Shown here: positions 1 to 10,428 of the stretch, piece by piece
Numbering within the stretch: the first letter of the stretch is position 1
Layout: each line of letters opens with the position of its first letter
Source of the DNA: Trichomonas vaginalis G3
Lineage: Eukaryota; Parabasalia; Trichomonadida; Trichomonadidae
NCBI RefSeq assembly: GCF_026262505.1
Contig: NC_067205.1
Coordinates: 10,168,001 to 10,232,000 of the forward strand
Length of the DNA: 64,000 bases
Direction of reading: 5' to 3'
The notes under the pieces: model-generated
Database searches by the model: none
The model's input: the letters and a program-made list of their open reading frames with translations, nothing else
Told to the model about the DNA's origin: nothing
Made by a program: the position numbers and the translations under genes

Positions 1-1270
1 ATAACTTGAATGCGGAACTTTGACCGACAAGAGTGCATTGTGCACTCTTGTTGGTCTGCATGTGTCATTCCGGGAGACATTGCCTGTGCATGTCTCCCAG
101 AACGAGACAATTTATTGCAATCAGAATACGATTGCAAAACTTTGACCGACAAGAGTGTATTGTGCACTCTTGTTGGTCTGCATGTGTCATTCCGGGAGAC
201 ATTGCCTGTGCATGTCTCCCAGAATGGCATACTGTTCCGCATTCATAACTTGAATGCGGAACTTTGACCGACAAGAGTGCATTGTGCACTCTTGTTGGTC
301 TGCATGTGTCATTCCGGGAGACATTGCCTGTGCATGTCTCCCAGAATGGCATACTGTTCCGCATTCATAACTTGAATGCGGAACTTTGACCGACAAGAGT
401 GCATTGTGCACTCTTGTTGGTCTGCATGTGTCATTCCGGGAGACATTGCCTGTGCATGTCTCCCAGAACGAGACAATTTATTGCAATCAGAATACGATTG
501 CAAAACTTTGACCGACAAGAGTGTATTGTGCACTCTTGTTGGTCTGCATGTGTCATTCCGGGAGACATTGCCTGTGCATGTCTCCCAGAATGGCATACTG
601 TTCCGCATTCATAACTTGAATGCGGAACTTTGACCGACAAGAGTGCATTGTGCACTCTTGTTGGTCTGCATGTGTCATTCCGGGAGACATTGCCTGTGCA
701 TGTCTCCCAGAACGAGACAATTTATTGCAATCAGAATACGATTGCAAAACTTTGACCGACAAGAGTGCATTGTGCACTCTTGTTGGTCTGCATGTGTCAT
801 TCCGGGAGACATTGCCTGTGCATGTCTCCCAGAACGAGACAATTTATTGCAATCAGAATACGATTGCAAAACTTTGACCGACAAGAGTGTATTGTGCACT
901 CTTGTTGGTCTGCATGTGTCATTCCGGGAGACATTGCCTGTGCATGTCTCCCAGAATGGTATACTGTTCCGCATTCATAACTTGAATGCGGAACTTTGAC
1001 CGACAAGAGTGCATTGTGCACTCTTGTTGGTCTGCATGTGTCATTCCGGGAGACATTGCCTGTGCATGTCTCCCAGAATGGCATACTGTTCCGCATTCAT
1101 AACTTGAATGCGGAACTTTGACCGACAAGAGTGCATTGTGCACTCTTGTTGGTCTGCATGTGTCATTCCGGGAGACATTGCCTGTGCATGTCTCCCAGAA
1201 CGAGACAATTTATTGCAATCAGAATACGATTGCAAAACTTTGACCGACAAGAGTGCATTGTGCACTCTTG
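1..1270. repeat. 122-bp hairpin tandem array, about ten units
   Basis: Units recur every 122 bp (for example the same bases start at 643, 765 and 1131). Each unit has a constant core of about 86 bp with two hairpins: CAAGAGTGCA pairing with TGCACTCTTG, and GGGAGACA pairing with TGTCTCCC. The core is followed by one of two alternative linkers. Linker A holds TTGCAATC-agaatac-GATTGCAA; linker B holds CCGCATTC-ataactt-GAATGCGG. Reading left to right after a partial B at base 1, the order is A B B A B A A B B A. The array starts before the window. Open frames across it come from the repeat period and encode nothing I recognise. Confidence 0.95.
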
Positions 1271-2543
1271 TTTGTCATCCACTATGATACTTAGAGAAAA
1301 TACTTTACTTACATTATTTAAAATATTAATTTCCCTATTTAATATTTATTTATTATTTTTTGTGCTTTATATTCCCTATGGCATGTACTGAACTATTTTA
1401 TAGACTCTACCGAGCTATCTCCACATATAAACATTTGACAATAACACATATATACTCTCTTCATATTCTAGTCTCATGACATATTATTGCAAAAGCTATA
1501 TTTATACAGCATACCTCATAAAGTCTCATTATATCCCTATCTAAGCGTTCAAAACCTATTTTCCCCACGTAATCTGATTCTTCAGGCTCCGCTGATTCGA
1601 TTTCTGCTGTCAGATCGTGAAAATATGAATCACATAACAAGATAAACACAAGTTACCCAACTTGATATTTTCGTAAAAAAACTCTTTAAGTTCATGTTCA
1701 AACAACATCATTTTAGAAAAATTCAATTTTTTCCAAAAGTGTGTGAATTCAAAAAGTCACAATATATCTAGTTATTACCCAGTATTAATTTTTTAATTTA
1801 GTTTTTGAGATATTCATTTTATAATACGTATTATTCAGAAAATTAAATACATTTGTAAGGGAAAACGGAATTAATAACAAATATATGAATATCGTGGAAG
1901 AGTCAATTTGAAGAAAACATTATTATTTTGGATTTGTGTTTATCTTGTTATGTGATTCATATTTTCACGATCTGACAGCAGAAATCGAATCAGCGGAGCC
2001 TGAAGAATCAGATTACGTGGGGAAAATAGGTTTTGAACGCTTAGATAGGGATATAATGAGACTTTATGAGGTATGCTGTATAAATATAGCTTTTGCAATA
2101 ATATGTCATGAGACTAGAATATGAAGAGAGTATATATGTGTTATTGTCAAATGTTTATATGTGGAGATAGCTCGGTAGAGTCTATAAAATAGTTCAGTAC
2201 ATGCCATAGGGAATATAAAGCACAAAAAAAATAAATAAATATTAAATAGGGAAATTAATATTTTAAATAATGTAAGTAAAGTATTTTCTCTAAGTATCAT
2301 AGTGGATGACAAACAAGAGTGCACAATGCACTCTTGTCGGTCAAAGTTTTGCAATCGTATTCTGATTGCAATAAATTGTCTCGTTCTGGGAGACATGCAC
2401 AGGCAATGTCTCCCGGAATGACACATGCAGACCAACAAGAGTGCACAATGCACTCTTGTCGGTCAAAGTTCCGCATTCAAGTTATGAATGCGGAACAGTA
2501 TGCCATTCTGGGAGACATGCACAGGCAATGTCTCCCGGAATGA
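1041..2543. repeat. Large inverted duplication of the array end
   Basis: Bases 1934-2543 are the reverse complement of about 1041-1651, with an unrelated spacer of about 282 bp (1652-1933). The arms are almost identical; the visible difference is a short indel in an A-rich run near 2230. Each arm holds the last two array units (B then A) plus about 380 bp of unique AT-rich DNA. A 62-codon open stretch with the peptide CDSYFHDLTAEIESAE occurs in both arms (1461-1649 minus, 1936-2124 plus). After 2543 the similarity to the array continues for about 25 bp at roughly 70 percent, so the arm ends inside a decayed unit. It could be the termini of a foldback transposon or a hairpin-mediated duplication. 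Confidence 0.93.
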
Positions 2544-2799
2544 GACACTGCGACCGTCAGGAGTGCATATTATCATCAAAAATTCAAAAAAAAACATTTT
2601 TCTTTTTTCTTTGGCGAAAAATGTACTTATTTTTTTGAAATTTTCGAAATATGATTTTTTCGGGAGACTTTTTCAAAATTTTAATATGATAAATATGAGT
2701 TATTTTATGTTCTCTATTTGAGAGTCTGCTTATTTTTGAGTATTGAGCAAGATTGAAAAATGAGAATATTTAGGAACATAATAAATCGATTTATCTCGT

Positions 2800-2900
2800 C
2801 ATGTAGTTCATATTTTCGCGTTCTGAGAGCGGAAAACGCATTTTTTGAATGCGTAGATTCCGAATCACACGGAAAAAATAGGTTTTAATAAGAAAAATAG
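2800..2900 (+). repeat. Diverged copy of the inverted-repeat arm
   Basis: The stretch around 2808-2890 resembles 1955-2040 of the right arm: both have TTCATATTTTC, then a C/T-GA-rich block, then GGAAAA(A)ATAGGTTTT. It is clearly older than the near-identical arms and has lost the open frame. This suggests the arm sequence belongs to a repeat family rather than being unique DNA. Confidence 0.6.
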
Positions 2901-3079
2901 ACAATTTATGAAGTAACAAAGCACATAGTATTATAAAAAAGAAAAACATTTTTCTCATATGAAAGAAAATATAACGTATTTTTTACAGAGCGTAGGTATA
3001 TATCGAGCCAATTCACACCATAAATTCTTTTCTCGTTCTCGGGCCTATAAACAACCTGAGGTGCACAACAATATTAACT

Positions 3080-3258
3080 TATACTGCTGTTATCTGGATT
3101 TGAATCCTCAATTGAGAGAATTCCAGATAACTTCAGTATAAACAAACCATATACATGTTTCCTCCTTGCTTCTAGGCCAAGCATAACAAGTACATTACCT
3201 TAGAGCAAATCTCATTCGGAGTTTCTCATTTAATGAGAGACTCCGAATGAAATTTGCC
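3080..3258. repeat. Two isolated long hairpins
   Basis: The first hairpin pairs 3080-3098 with 3122-3140, 17 of 19 positions, around a 23-base loop that itself holds CTCAATTGAG. The second pairs 3212-3230 with 3232-3250, 18 of 19 positions around a single base, and its stem can be extended outward through GCAAAT/ATTTGC. No gene is visible here. They sit between two hairpin-rich tandem arrays. Confidence 0.75.
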
Positions 3259-3353
3259 TATTTGATTAATATTGTGCTTTATGAGATGCAAATTCTGATG
3301 ATAAATATTGATCTAGAGCTTATATAAGATGCGAAGAAACTTCAAAAAAAGCT

Positions 3354-3626
3354 AACCGGTAAAGACAGCAACTTGCAACACCAAGTTGCTCACGTAGTGA
3401 TTACAAGCATATCTGCAAGGCAAAGTCCTCAGGATGCAGAACTTTGCCTGCAATCAGAAAAGAGATTGCAGCAGAGTAACCGGTAAAGACAGCAACTTGC
3501 AACACCAAGTTGCTCACGTAGTGATTACAAGCATATCTGCAAGGCAAAGTCCTCAGGATGCAGAACTCTGCCTGCAATCAGAAAAGAGATTGCAGCAGAG
3601 TAACCGGTAAAGACAGCAACTTGCAA
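3354..3626. repeat. 124-bp hairpin tandem repeat, 2.2 units
   Basis: The start AACCGGTAAAGACAGC recurs at 3354, 3478 and 3602, a period of 124 bp; units one and two are nearly identical. Each unit contains GCAACTTG pairing with CAAGTTGC and CTGCAATC pairing with GATTGCAG, and GGCAAAGT pairing with ACTTTGCC. The architecture (two or three hairpins in about 122-124 bp) parallels the array at 1-1270, and the stem TGCAATC/GATTGCA is shared with linker A there, although the flanks differ. Confidence 0.9.
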
Positions 3627-3629
3627 AGT

Positions 3630-3870
3630 CAAGCAGTTTCTGAGATTTTGATTTATAAATCATAAACCTTCATGCTTGATGATTTTGTAGAATTGTTAAC
3701 TCATGTCATCAGTTAATGCTCACCTAAGGGAGGTGTTTTGCGGGAGCTGGGGGTATCTTGGTGAGTACTCAGGAGGCCAAGAAGGGCACCCCAACCGACA
3801 TTTTGCTGATGGATTGAGTTCGCAACCATTTTTATAACCGTAAAAACCGTCGGGACAAAACAACTTGAAT
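3630..3870 (+). ncRNA. Possible structured RNA, identity unknown
   Basis: This stretch is clearly richer in G and C than its surroundings and folds into successive stems: TCAAGCA with TGCTTGA (enclosing GATTTATAAATC), CACCT with AGGTG, CTTGG with CCAAG inside GGGG/CCCC, and CCGAC with GTCGG enclosing ATGG/CCAT. I compared it by eye with U snRNAs, SRP RNA, RNase P, tRNA and telomerase RNA and found no convincing signature. The strand is a guess because stems look alike on both strands; there is no clear terminator. It may simply be another hairpin repeat. Confidence 0.3.
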
Positions 3871-3950
3871 AATTGAATTTTTTAATGATAATGATTGTGA
3901 AATAACATGTAACTATAATTTAAGAATGCCATATTTTTGTTAAAAAAAAT

Positions 3951-4697
3951 TTCGAAAAGTGAGAGATTTTCCGTTCTAATAAATATATTTGATAACCGGG
4001 GCGTCCCCCGGAATCAAATAAATTATCATATCGAGAATCGGAGATCCTTGCAGTTTCGATTTTTTCGAAAAGTGAGAGATTTTCCGTTCTAATAAATATA
4101 TTTGATAACCGGGGCGTCCCCCGGAATCAAATAAATTATCATATCGAGAATCGGAGATCCTTGCAGTTTCGATTTTTTCGAAAAGTGAGAGATTTTCCGT
4201 TCTAATAAATATATTTGATAACCGGGGCGTCCCCCGGAATCAAATAAATTATCATATCGAGAATCGGAGATCCTTGCAGTTTCGATTTTTTCGAAAAGTG
4301 AGAGATTTTCCGTTCTAATAAATATATTTGATAACCGGGGCGTCCCCCGGAATCAAATAAATTATCATATCGAGAATCGGAGATCCTTGCAGTTTCGATT
4401 TTTTCGAAAAGTGAGAGATTTTCCGTTCTAATAAATATATTTGATAACCGGGGTCCCCCGGAATCAAATAAATTATCATATCGAGAATCGGAGATCCTTG
4501 CAGTTTCGATTTTTTCGAAAAGTGAGAGATTTTCCGTTTAATAAATATATTTGATAACCGGGGCGTCCCCGGAATCAAATAAATTATCATATCGAGAATC
4601 GGAGATCCTTGCAGTTTCGATTTTTTCGAAAAGTGAGAGATTTTCCATTTTAATAAATATATTTGATAACCGGGGTGTCCCCCGGAATCAAATAAAT
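3951..4697. repeat. 113-bp tandem repeat, about 6.6 units
   Basis: TTCGAAAAGTGAGAGATTTT starts at 3951, 4064, 4177, 4290, 4403, 4514 and 4625. The first four intervals are exactly 113 bp; the last two are 111 bp because of small deletions. Each unit holds the stem TTGAT-aa-CCGGGG with CCCCGG-a-ATCAA. The last unit is incomplete and more diverged. Open stretches over it, such as 4315-4590 on the minus strand, are repeat artefacts. Confidence 0.95.
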
Positions 4698-7337
4698 TAG
4701 CATTACTAACATTCCTTTTTTATTTAAAATTTTCAATTCTTAAAACAAAGTTTTACTTCTATTTAATTATTTGCCATGAAAGTATAGAACATTAAAAATT
4801 TATCCTACTACCTCCACCCTTATAATACCTTCAAAAAAATTATATCTCAATTTATTTTCTATCTTTATATTGATGTGCTTATTCAAAAAACTAAATCATA
4901 AGTCTTCAGTTCTCAAAATACTCTCAAATTATCTCATTGCGCATATTTTGAAATTTGATAATTTTAAATTGTTAAAAAATTCATTAATCACAGTAAAATA
5001 TCTATATACAACAATTAACTAACTGATTTCACATCTTGAACATTCGCATTTATTTAATATATTTGAATATCATTTACATCTTATTGAATTAGATCATAAA
5101 TCACAGTTCCTTAATATACTATCTAGCTAATCATTATTGTTGCACAACTTACATTTGATTAAACACACGTGTATAATTCTGTACAACTCATATCTCTATC
5201 AATACTTTATTTATAATCAAAACAAAGGTTAAAATTGTATACCCTGTCACTGTAGAGTATTCTCCCAACTTTAAAGTGAAAATCAAAATTTGATATTTTA
5301 GTAATTTCATGTGAGATCGTTATTTTATAGGAAAACATACTGAAAATGTTTATAAGATGTTTCTCTATCATATGCCAAAATATCATGGCTTAAATGCTCT
5401 CCTAAGTGTCTATAACTGAATTTTAGGGCAATAACCTTATTCTAAATGTTGGGAAAGTAGGGTATTTTATCAAAATAAAAAAAAACAGTCTTACAAACAA
5501 TTCATTTACTGATTTATTCATTAAAATTGCTAAGAATTATTAACTTCTTCATTTACGTGAAAAAATTCAACTTTACCAAATTTCAATATCATATTGAACA
5601 CTGATCAACATTTTCACATTCAGCCCATTCAGTACTTTTCTTCTAGACGATGAATATTAAACTACAAAGAATACTTAGAATAAAATCTTTTTTATAATAA
5701 TATAACTAACTTTTTTTTCTTTTTATCAATGATATGAATAATATAACCATACACATTGTTATTGTGATAAATTTTACAAGTTGAAAATAATATCAGTCTA
5801 AATTTATAATCTCATCCAATTTTCAACTTATGTTACAAACATCTCATATATGAAATCTTTGACTATACAACAAGTATACTAAGGTCCATTATAGAAATTA
5901 GTAATTTACATATATTGTGAATATATAATTTTATTAAATACTCATATCATGATCAAACTCAAATATGTTCACACTCTATCCTAATTCTGATTATTTATAT
6001 CAATAAATAGTTTATATCCTTATTTTTTAAGTGTTCATCATGTAAAGTACCCTATTTTGGCACTTTTTTTGCAAAAACCATTTTTGACACGCCCATAAAT
6101 ACAAAAAGCCTCTCCCTCTTCGTCGATTCAATTTGTTATCGTTTGTAATTGAAATGTTGGAGTGAATTGAATTGAAAAGCGTAATGTAAGATCTATTTGA
6201 AGCTTTCATTGGATTCATATAAGTAACAAGTAAATCATAGGACGGTTTTTGGCTCGAATGAGTTATTTATTTCTTGGGAATAGATATTTCATAATATAAA
6301 ATTGCAACTTTAAGCAATGTTCTTACTCTTAAATCAATGCTTTTGCTAATTATCTTTTAAACTGTCTGATATTTTATAAAATAAAATATATTGATTGCAA
6401 AATACATTTAAATTTAATTCTGTAGAAGTTTTTGATAACTATGTAATTTATAATAATAATTGTATTATTCATTTTATTCGAATTTATTTAATATTTAAGA
6501 GAAAAATCAAATTCAATAATGAAGATTTCAAAAAATTTAGAAAAATAATAATGTCAGAATCGAAAATAATAGAATGCTTATCATTTTTCGATTTTTGAAA
6601 TAATTTTGGGATTTTATCTTTCAAGTAGACAGGTTGTTCAGATCAGTGACATAGAGGAAATCCAATTTCCAGCGTTTTATTCCCAATCTTATTTGTATTA
6701 TACCGAATTTCGAACTTAATTTTATTCAAATTCAATAATTAGTGTGTCACAAACCAGATAGATATAAACAAATCACAAATTTTGATAAAAATTTGCTTAG
6801 TTGAATTTATTTTCCGGATTTATTCTCAACATTTTACAAAAAGATATTCTTGGTTGCAAATATAATTACTTTATTATGAGAATAGGCATTAGTTCTCGAA
6901 TCTCTGCCCAATCTTAAGAACTTGCATATTTCAAAAATCTCGTCCGTGTGCTAGATACGTGTAGTCTATACATTTACGTCAATTTTACTAAATGAGCAGT
7001 ATCACACTTCTGACAATATTTAATTCGATCAAAGGACTTTCGAATGACAACGACACGTCCAAAATTAGAGTGTTCACAGACGTAATGAAGGAATTGGCTT
7101 CCTTTTTACAAAGTAAATATATTGTTATAATGTATGTCTTCTACATATAAATTAAAGATTTTTTTATGAATAAAATCTCCATATTACCACTATATTTCAG
7201 CGATTCCTTGCATGTCAGTTTTATGGCAAGTGACAAACATGTTTCCATTACAAAAATTAAAGCTGAAGGGAAAAATCTTGCAGAACTAACTTTTGTTTTA
7301 TGAATGTGATGTAAAGAAATAAAATTTTTTTTTCTGC
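4698..7337. other. AT-rich intergenic DNA, no gene seen
   Basis: Very AT-rich with frequent stops in all frames. The two open stretches near 6027-6218 and 6395-6598 are built of AT-rich codons, match no family I know and lack any supporting context. No RNA gene is visible. Confidence 0.7.
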
Positions 7338-7342
7338 TCAAA
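7338..7342 (+). promoter_or_regulatory. Initiator-like TCA motif
   Basis: TCAAA lies a few bases before the ATG at 7348. Trichomonad core promoters are known to use an initiator of the form TCA(C/T)(A/T) close to the start codon. Similar TCA motifs precede 14173, 24815, 37502 and the minus-strand starts at 12093 and 37022, which makes the set more credible than any single one. Confidence 0.4.
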
Positions 7343-7347
7343 AAAAT

Positions 7348-8790
7348 ATGAGTTCTAAAGTTACTGCTGAGTTGCAGCAACTGGAGAGCAAAACAAGATA
7401 TCTCCGTGATACGCTTAACTCTTCTGTTACAATGAACAGCACAATGTTCGCGGATAAACCTTCTTTGAAAGAAAAATATGTTGCCGCCAAAATGAATCAT
7501 ATTAAACATACTTTCAATTTATGGAAGGATTCATTACTTCGCGAACTTATTACCGCTGACACGCTAACTCGTGTTCCAACTGGAAATTCTCCAAAGAAAG
7601 ATTCCGTTAGAGCCTCCAAACATCAGACTTCGAAGTCTCGATCCATACATAAGCACTCCAGCAACCTATGCGCTTTGAGTCCTAGTAAATATTCTCCAAC
7701 CAAGGCCGAATCTGGCAAATATTCTCCAAAGCGCTCAACTACAAGATCTTCCAGCAGATCTCACCACAGACATACATCACATCATCATAGATCTCGCGAA
7801 ATCGTCCCTTCTGAGCAAGAGTCGATTGGATCTAAGTATGACTACACTGCTTCAGAGCGTAGTGTATCAAATTATGATTACGACAACGGATCTGTCTTCG
7901 ACTATACTGCTTCTGACCATGAAAATTCACAAGAAGACGATGCCGGCTCAAAGTACGATTTTACTGTCTCAGATCAAGAATCAAACGGCGAACTTTCAGA
8001 TGGTGATCGTTTCGATTACACAGCTTCAGATCATCCATCACAAGTCGAAGATGATGATCTTCCAAGCGACGGTTCCAAATTCGACTATACAGTTTCAGGG
8101 GATGAAGGCTCACAAGCATCTTATGCATCAGCAACTCAACAACCAACAAAAAGAAATCATCGTCAATCAAATGGATCAAAATACGATTATACAGCCTCAG
8201 AAGAGCCACGCCGTGAACACCATCATCACAGAAGTCCTACTAAACGACGCCAATTACCAAATGAAGATACAGCTTCTTCAGCATTTGATGAAGAACCAAA
8301 ACAGAGGACATCTCCTTCAAAGATGACATGGCCTTATCCTAAACCAGTCAGAACTATTGCGAAAAAGCCAGTTCAGGAATCTCCAAAAAAAGATCCTTCG
8401 TCGGCGCCGTTAGAAAATGAAAATGAGGCACGCGACGCCGACGCTAATCATGACAAGCAGTCGCTGAGCGAAGAAATTCATGAAAACGATATTAAAATTA
8501 CTAATGATTTAGATATCTCTCACATTCCTAAACCACAAGAGCCAACCAACGAAACAATTATCAACAGATCAATTAACGAATTACATCCGGCCCAGGAAGA
8601 AGAAGAATATGCCGAGGAAGAAGATAATGAAGAAGATTCCGATTTCTTACATGATTATCTTTGGAATAATGACTTGCCAAAGTATATCCCATACGAGTTC
8701 GACAGCGAAACAGATAAAGCTCATATCGGAAGATTTAAAGATTCACTCTTCCCAGATACTCGCGAGAGGAAGGTTAAGTTTGAGAAATGA
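7348..8790 (+). CDS. Low-complexity acidic protein with FDYTAS repeats
   Basis: 480 residues; function not recognised. Residues 1-75 are predicted helical and coiled-coil-like (TAELQQLESKTRYLRDTL, then KEKYVAAKMNHIKHTFNLWK). Residues 80-150 are rich in Ser, Lys, His and Arg. Residues about 155-290 carry seven or so copies of an aromatic motif of the form (S)K(Y/F)DYTAS(E/D): KYDYTASE, VFDYTASDH, KYDFTVSDQ, RFDYTASDH, KFDYTVSGD and KYDYTASEE, 15-30 residues apart in acidic linkers. The C-terminal third is acidic and ends with a basic RERKVKFEK tail. Evenly spaced tyrosine motifs in disordered acidic sequence suggest a multivalent docking or phosphorylation platform, but that is inference. The ATG follows an initiator-like motif and there is no signal peptide or membrane segment. 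Confidence 0.85.
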   Translation: MSSKVTAELQQLESKTRYLRDTLNSSVTMNSTMFADKPSLKEKYVAAKMNHIKHTFNLWKDSLLRELITADTLTRVPTGNSPKKDSVRASKHQTSKSRSIHKHSSNLCALSPSKYSPTKAESGKYSPKRSTTRSSSRSHHRHTSHHHRSREIVPSEQESIGSKYDYTASERSVSNYDYDNGSVFDYTASDHENSQEDDAGSKYDFTVSDQESNGELSDGDRFDYTASDHPSQVEDDDLPSDGSKFDYTVSGDEGSQASYASATQQPTKRNHRQSNGSKYDYTASEEPRREHHHHRSPTKRRQLPNEDTASSAFDEEPKQRTSPSKMTWPYPKPVRTIAKKPVQESPKKDPSSAPLENENEARDADANHDKQSLSEEIHENDIKITNDLDISHIPKPQEPTNETIINRSINELHPAQEEEEYAEEEDNEEDSDFLHDYLWNNDLPKYIPYEFDSETDKAHIGRFKDSLFPDTRERKVKFEK

Positions 8791-9389
8791 AATTTTCACT
8801 CATTGTGTTCATGTTTTAATTCTTATTTATTTTGAATTTAAAATTTTCATAAAAATTATTTAAATCTATTACTAGAAATGGAAGAAACTTTGTACGGGTA
8901 ATATATCAGTGTTTTGTGGGTTACAATTTCTCTCAGAAACGTTAGAATGAAACGAGAAGATTTCTCAAATTTAGCTTTAATGAAATACATTTACTACTTT
9001 GACTTGCATTCTTTGAAATGTTGGAGCAGATGAAGACCTAATAGGTTATAATGATGGATATTTGTAGCTTATTTCTGCAGATTAGCACAATTATTGTCTT
9101 AGACGCTCTGGAAGATCATTAATTGGCTGTGGCTTCTTTAATTCTATGTATAAAGAAACATGCATCATTAAAGTATAACCCTGAATCGTAAATATTGTGT
9201 GGGAATCAATCCACCATGAAGAGAAGATGCAACGATTAGAGGTAGTTCATTAAAAATAAATACAAATGCTTCATTATTTTTAATATTCTTGAATATAGAT
9301 GTAATTGAGGGGGACAATAGAAATTACACTAAATTCTAAAAAAGATATCTTTCTCTTCAATTACATTTTGTCCCGCAGTTTAATTAGTA
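8791..9389. other. Intergenic, nothing recognised
   Basis: About 600 bp of AT-rich DNA between two + strand genes. A TCAAT initiator-like motif near 9358 precedes the next gene. No RNA gene or repeat was seen. Confidence 0.6.
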
Positions 9390-9944
9390 ATGCCTGAAAA
9401 GATCATCCATATTTTAATGCTCGGAGCTGATTACTATGGCAAGCTAGCCATTACATTACGGTTCGTTAAAGGGAGTGACGATGAAATGATTCCAACACTT
9501 GAAGACACTTTTCAGAAAAACATTTCTGTTGATGGTGAAACTTTTGTTTGCGAAACCACCGTTACACCTAATGGGGAAGACGCGGAGGCATTAATATTAC
9601 ATTTAATTAAACAAAGCGATGCCTTCGGAATCGTTTATTCAGTTGATGACAAGTTTACTTTCGATTACATTAGTAAGCTTTATGACGATATCGTCCGCAT
9701 AAAGAAGACTAAGAATCCACCATGTGTCATATTTGCAAACAAATGCGAACTTCCAGCACCACATGCCGTCCCAATTGAAGATGCTAAAGCAAAATCTTCT
9801 AGATCATGGAACAACACTGAAATTATTGAAGTTTCAAAAAATCAAAATGATAACATTAACAAAGGCTTCGAAAAAATCTGTCGCCTTGCTTTGAAACAGA
9901 ATAATTCTAAGGATTCTAGTAATGGATATTGCGAAATTCTATAA
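9390..9944 (+). CDS. Degenerate Ras-like small GTPase
   Basis: 184 residues, the usual length for a Ras-family GTPase. Visible landmarks are a P-loop-like segment at residues 10-20 (LMLGADYYGKLA, with the invariant Gly and Lys but Leu where Ser/Thr is expected), a core strand FGIVYSVDDKFTFDYI, an NKxD-like motif in FANKCEL (Glu in place of Asp) and a C-terminal CEIL that fits a CaaX box, with Leu favouring geranylgeranylation. The switch II DxxG motif is not recognisable; the segment reads TTVTPNGEDAEAL. The overall order is that of Ras/Rap proteins, but the P-loop, G3 and G4 are all altered, so nucleotide binding may be weak or lost. It is probably membrane anchored by prenylation. Function is inferred only at family level. 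Confidence 0.8.
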   Translation: MPEKIIHILMLGADYYGKLAITLRFVKGSDDEMIPTLEDTFQKNISVDGETFVCETTVTPNGEDAEALILHLIKQSDAFGIVYSVDDKFTFDYISKLYDDIVRIKKTKNPPCVIFANKCELPAPHAVPIEDAKAKSSRSWNNTEIIEVSKNQNDNINKGFEKICRLALKQNNSKDSSNGYCEIL

Positions 9945-10428
9945 GAACTTCGACTAAACGTTTAAATTCGATGTTAAATAAAGAAAACTAGTTTAATACC
10001 GTGTTTCAGAAATCAAATTGAAGTGAAAAGTGTTTTATCTTTATCTTTCTTATTTTTAGAATTGGCATCTAATGTAGATATTAGATTTTTACTTATGTAA
10101 AAAAGGTACGAATAATATGTATAAGTGCATTCACAACTTGACCATAATAGTTGCTGTTATGAACAACTAAGCTATTTGTATTGAGAGGGTGATCACTTAT
10201 CAAAAAACCAAACAAAGCTGTAAAATGGAAGTACTCTATGGACAAATATTAAGATATACGAGAATGGTAAAAAGAATATTGTACGTTCTTAATAGAAATA
10301 AAGAAAGATAATTGAATCAATCAAAATATCTCAGAATTGCCAAGTTTGGAGTCTTAGAAAAATTTATATAGAGCGTTTTAATACTAATATCTAATATTTA
10401 TTAATATAAAAAGAACTAGTATTTAAAA
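9945..10428. other. Intergenic between convergent genes
   Basis: About 480 bp of AT-rich DNA between the 3' ends of the GTPase-like and mannosidase genes. No gene, repeat or clear terminator is visible. Confidence 0.6.

Noticed and set aside
1-1270. CRISPR-like look of the 122-bp array (repeats with variable linkers)
   Set aside because: The variable parts come in only two types, are themselves palindromes, and the repeat core is far longer than in CRISPR arrays. No cas-like gene is present and the genome is eukaryotic.
10-2543. Many overlapping open stretches of 60-118 codons on both strands
   Set aside because: They recur with the 122-bp period and overlap in several frames, so they follow from stop-poor repeats, not from genes.
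2959-3141. 60-codon + strand frame
   Set aside because: It ends in the hairpin at 3080-3140 and has no similarity, initiator or codon pattern to support it.
4315-4590. 91-codon minus-strand frame
   Set aside because: It is the 113-bp satellite read in one frame; the peptide repeats with the DNA unit.
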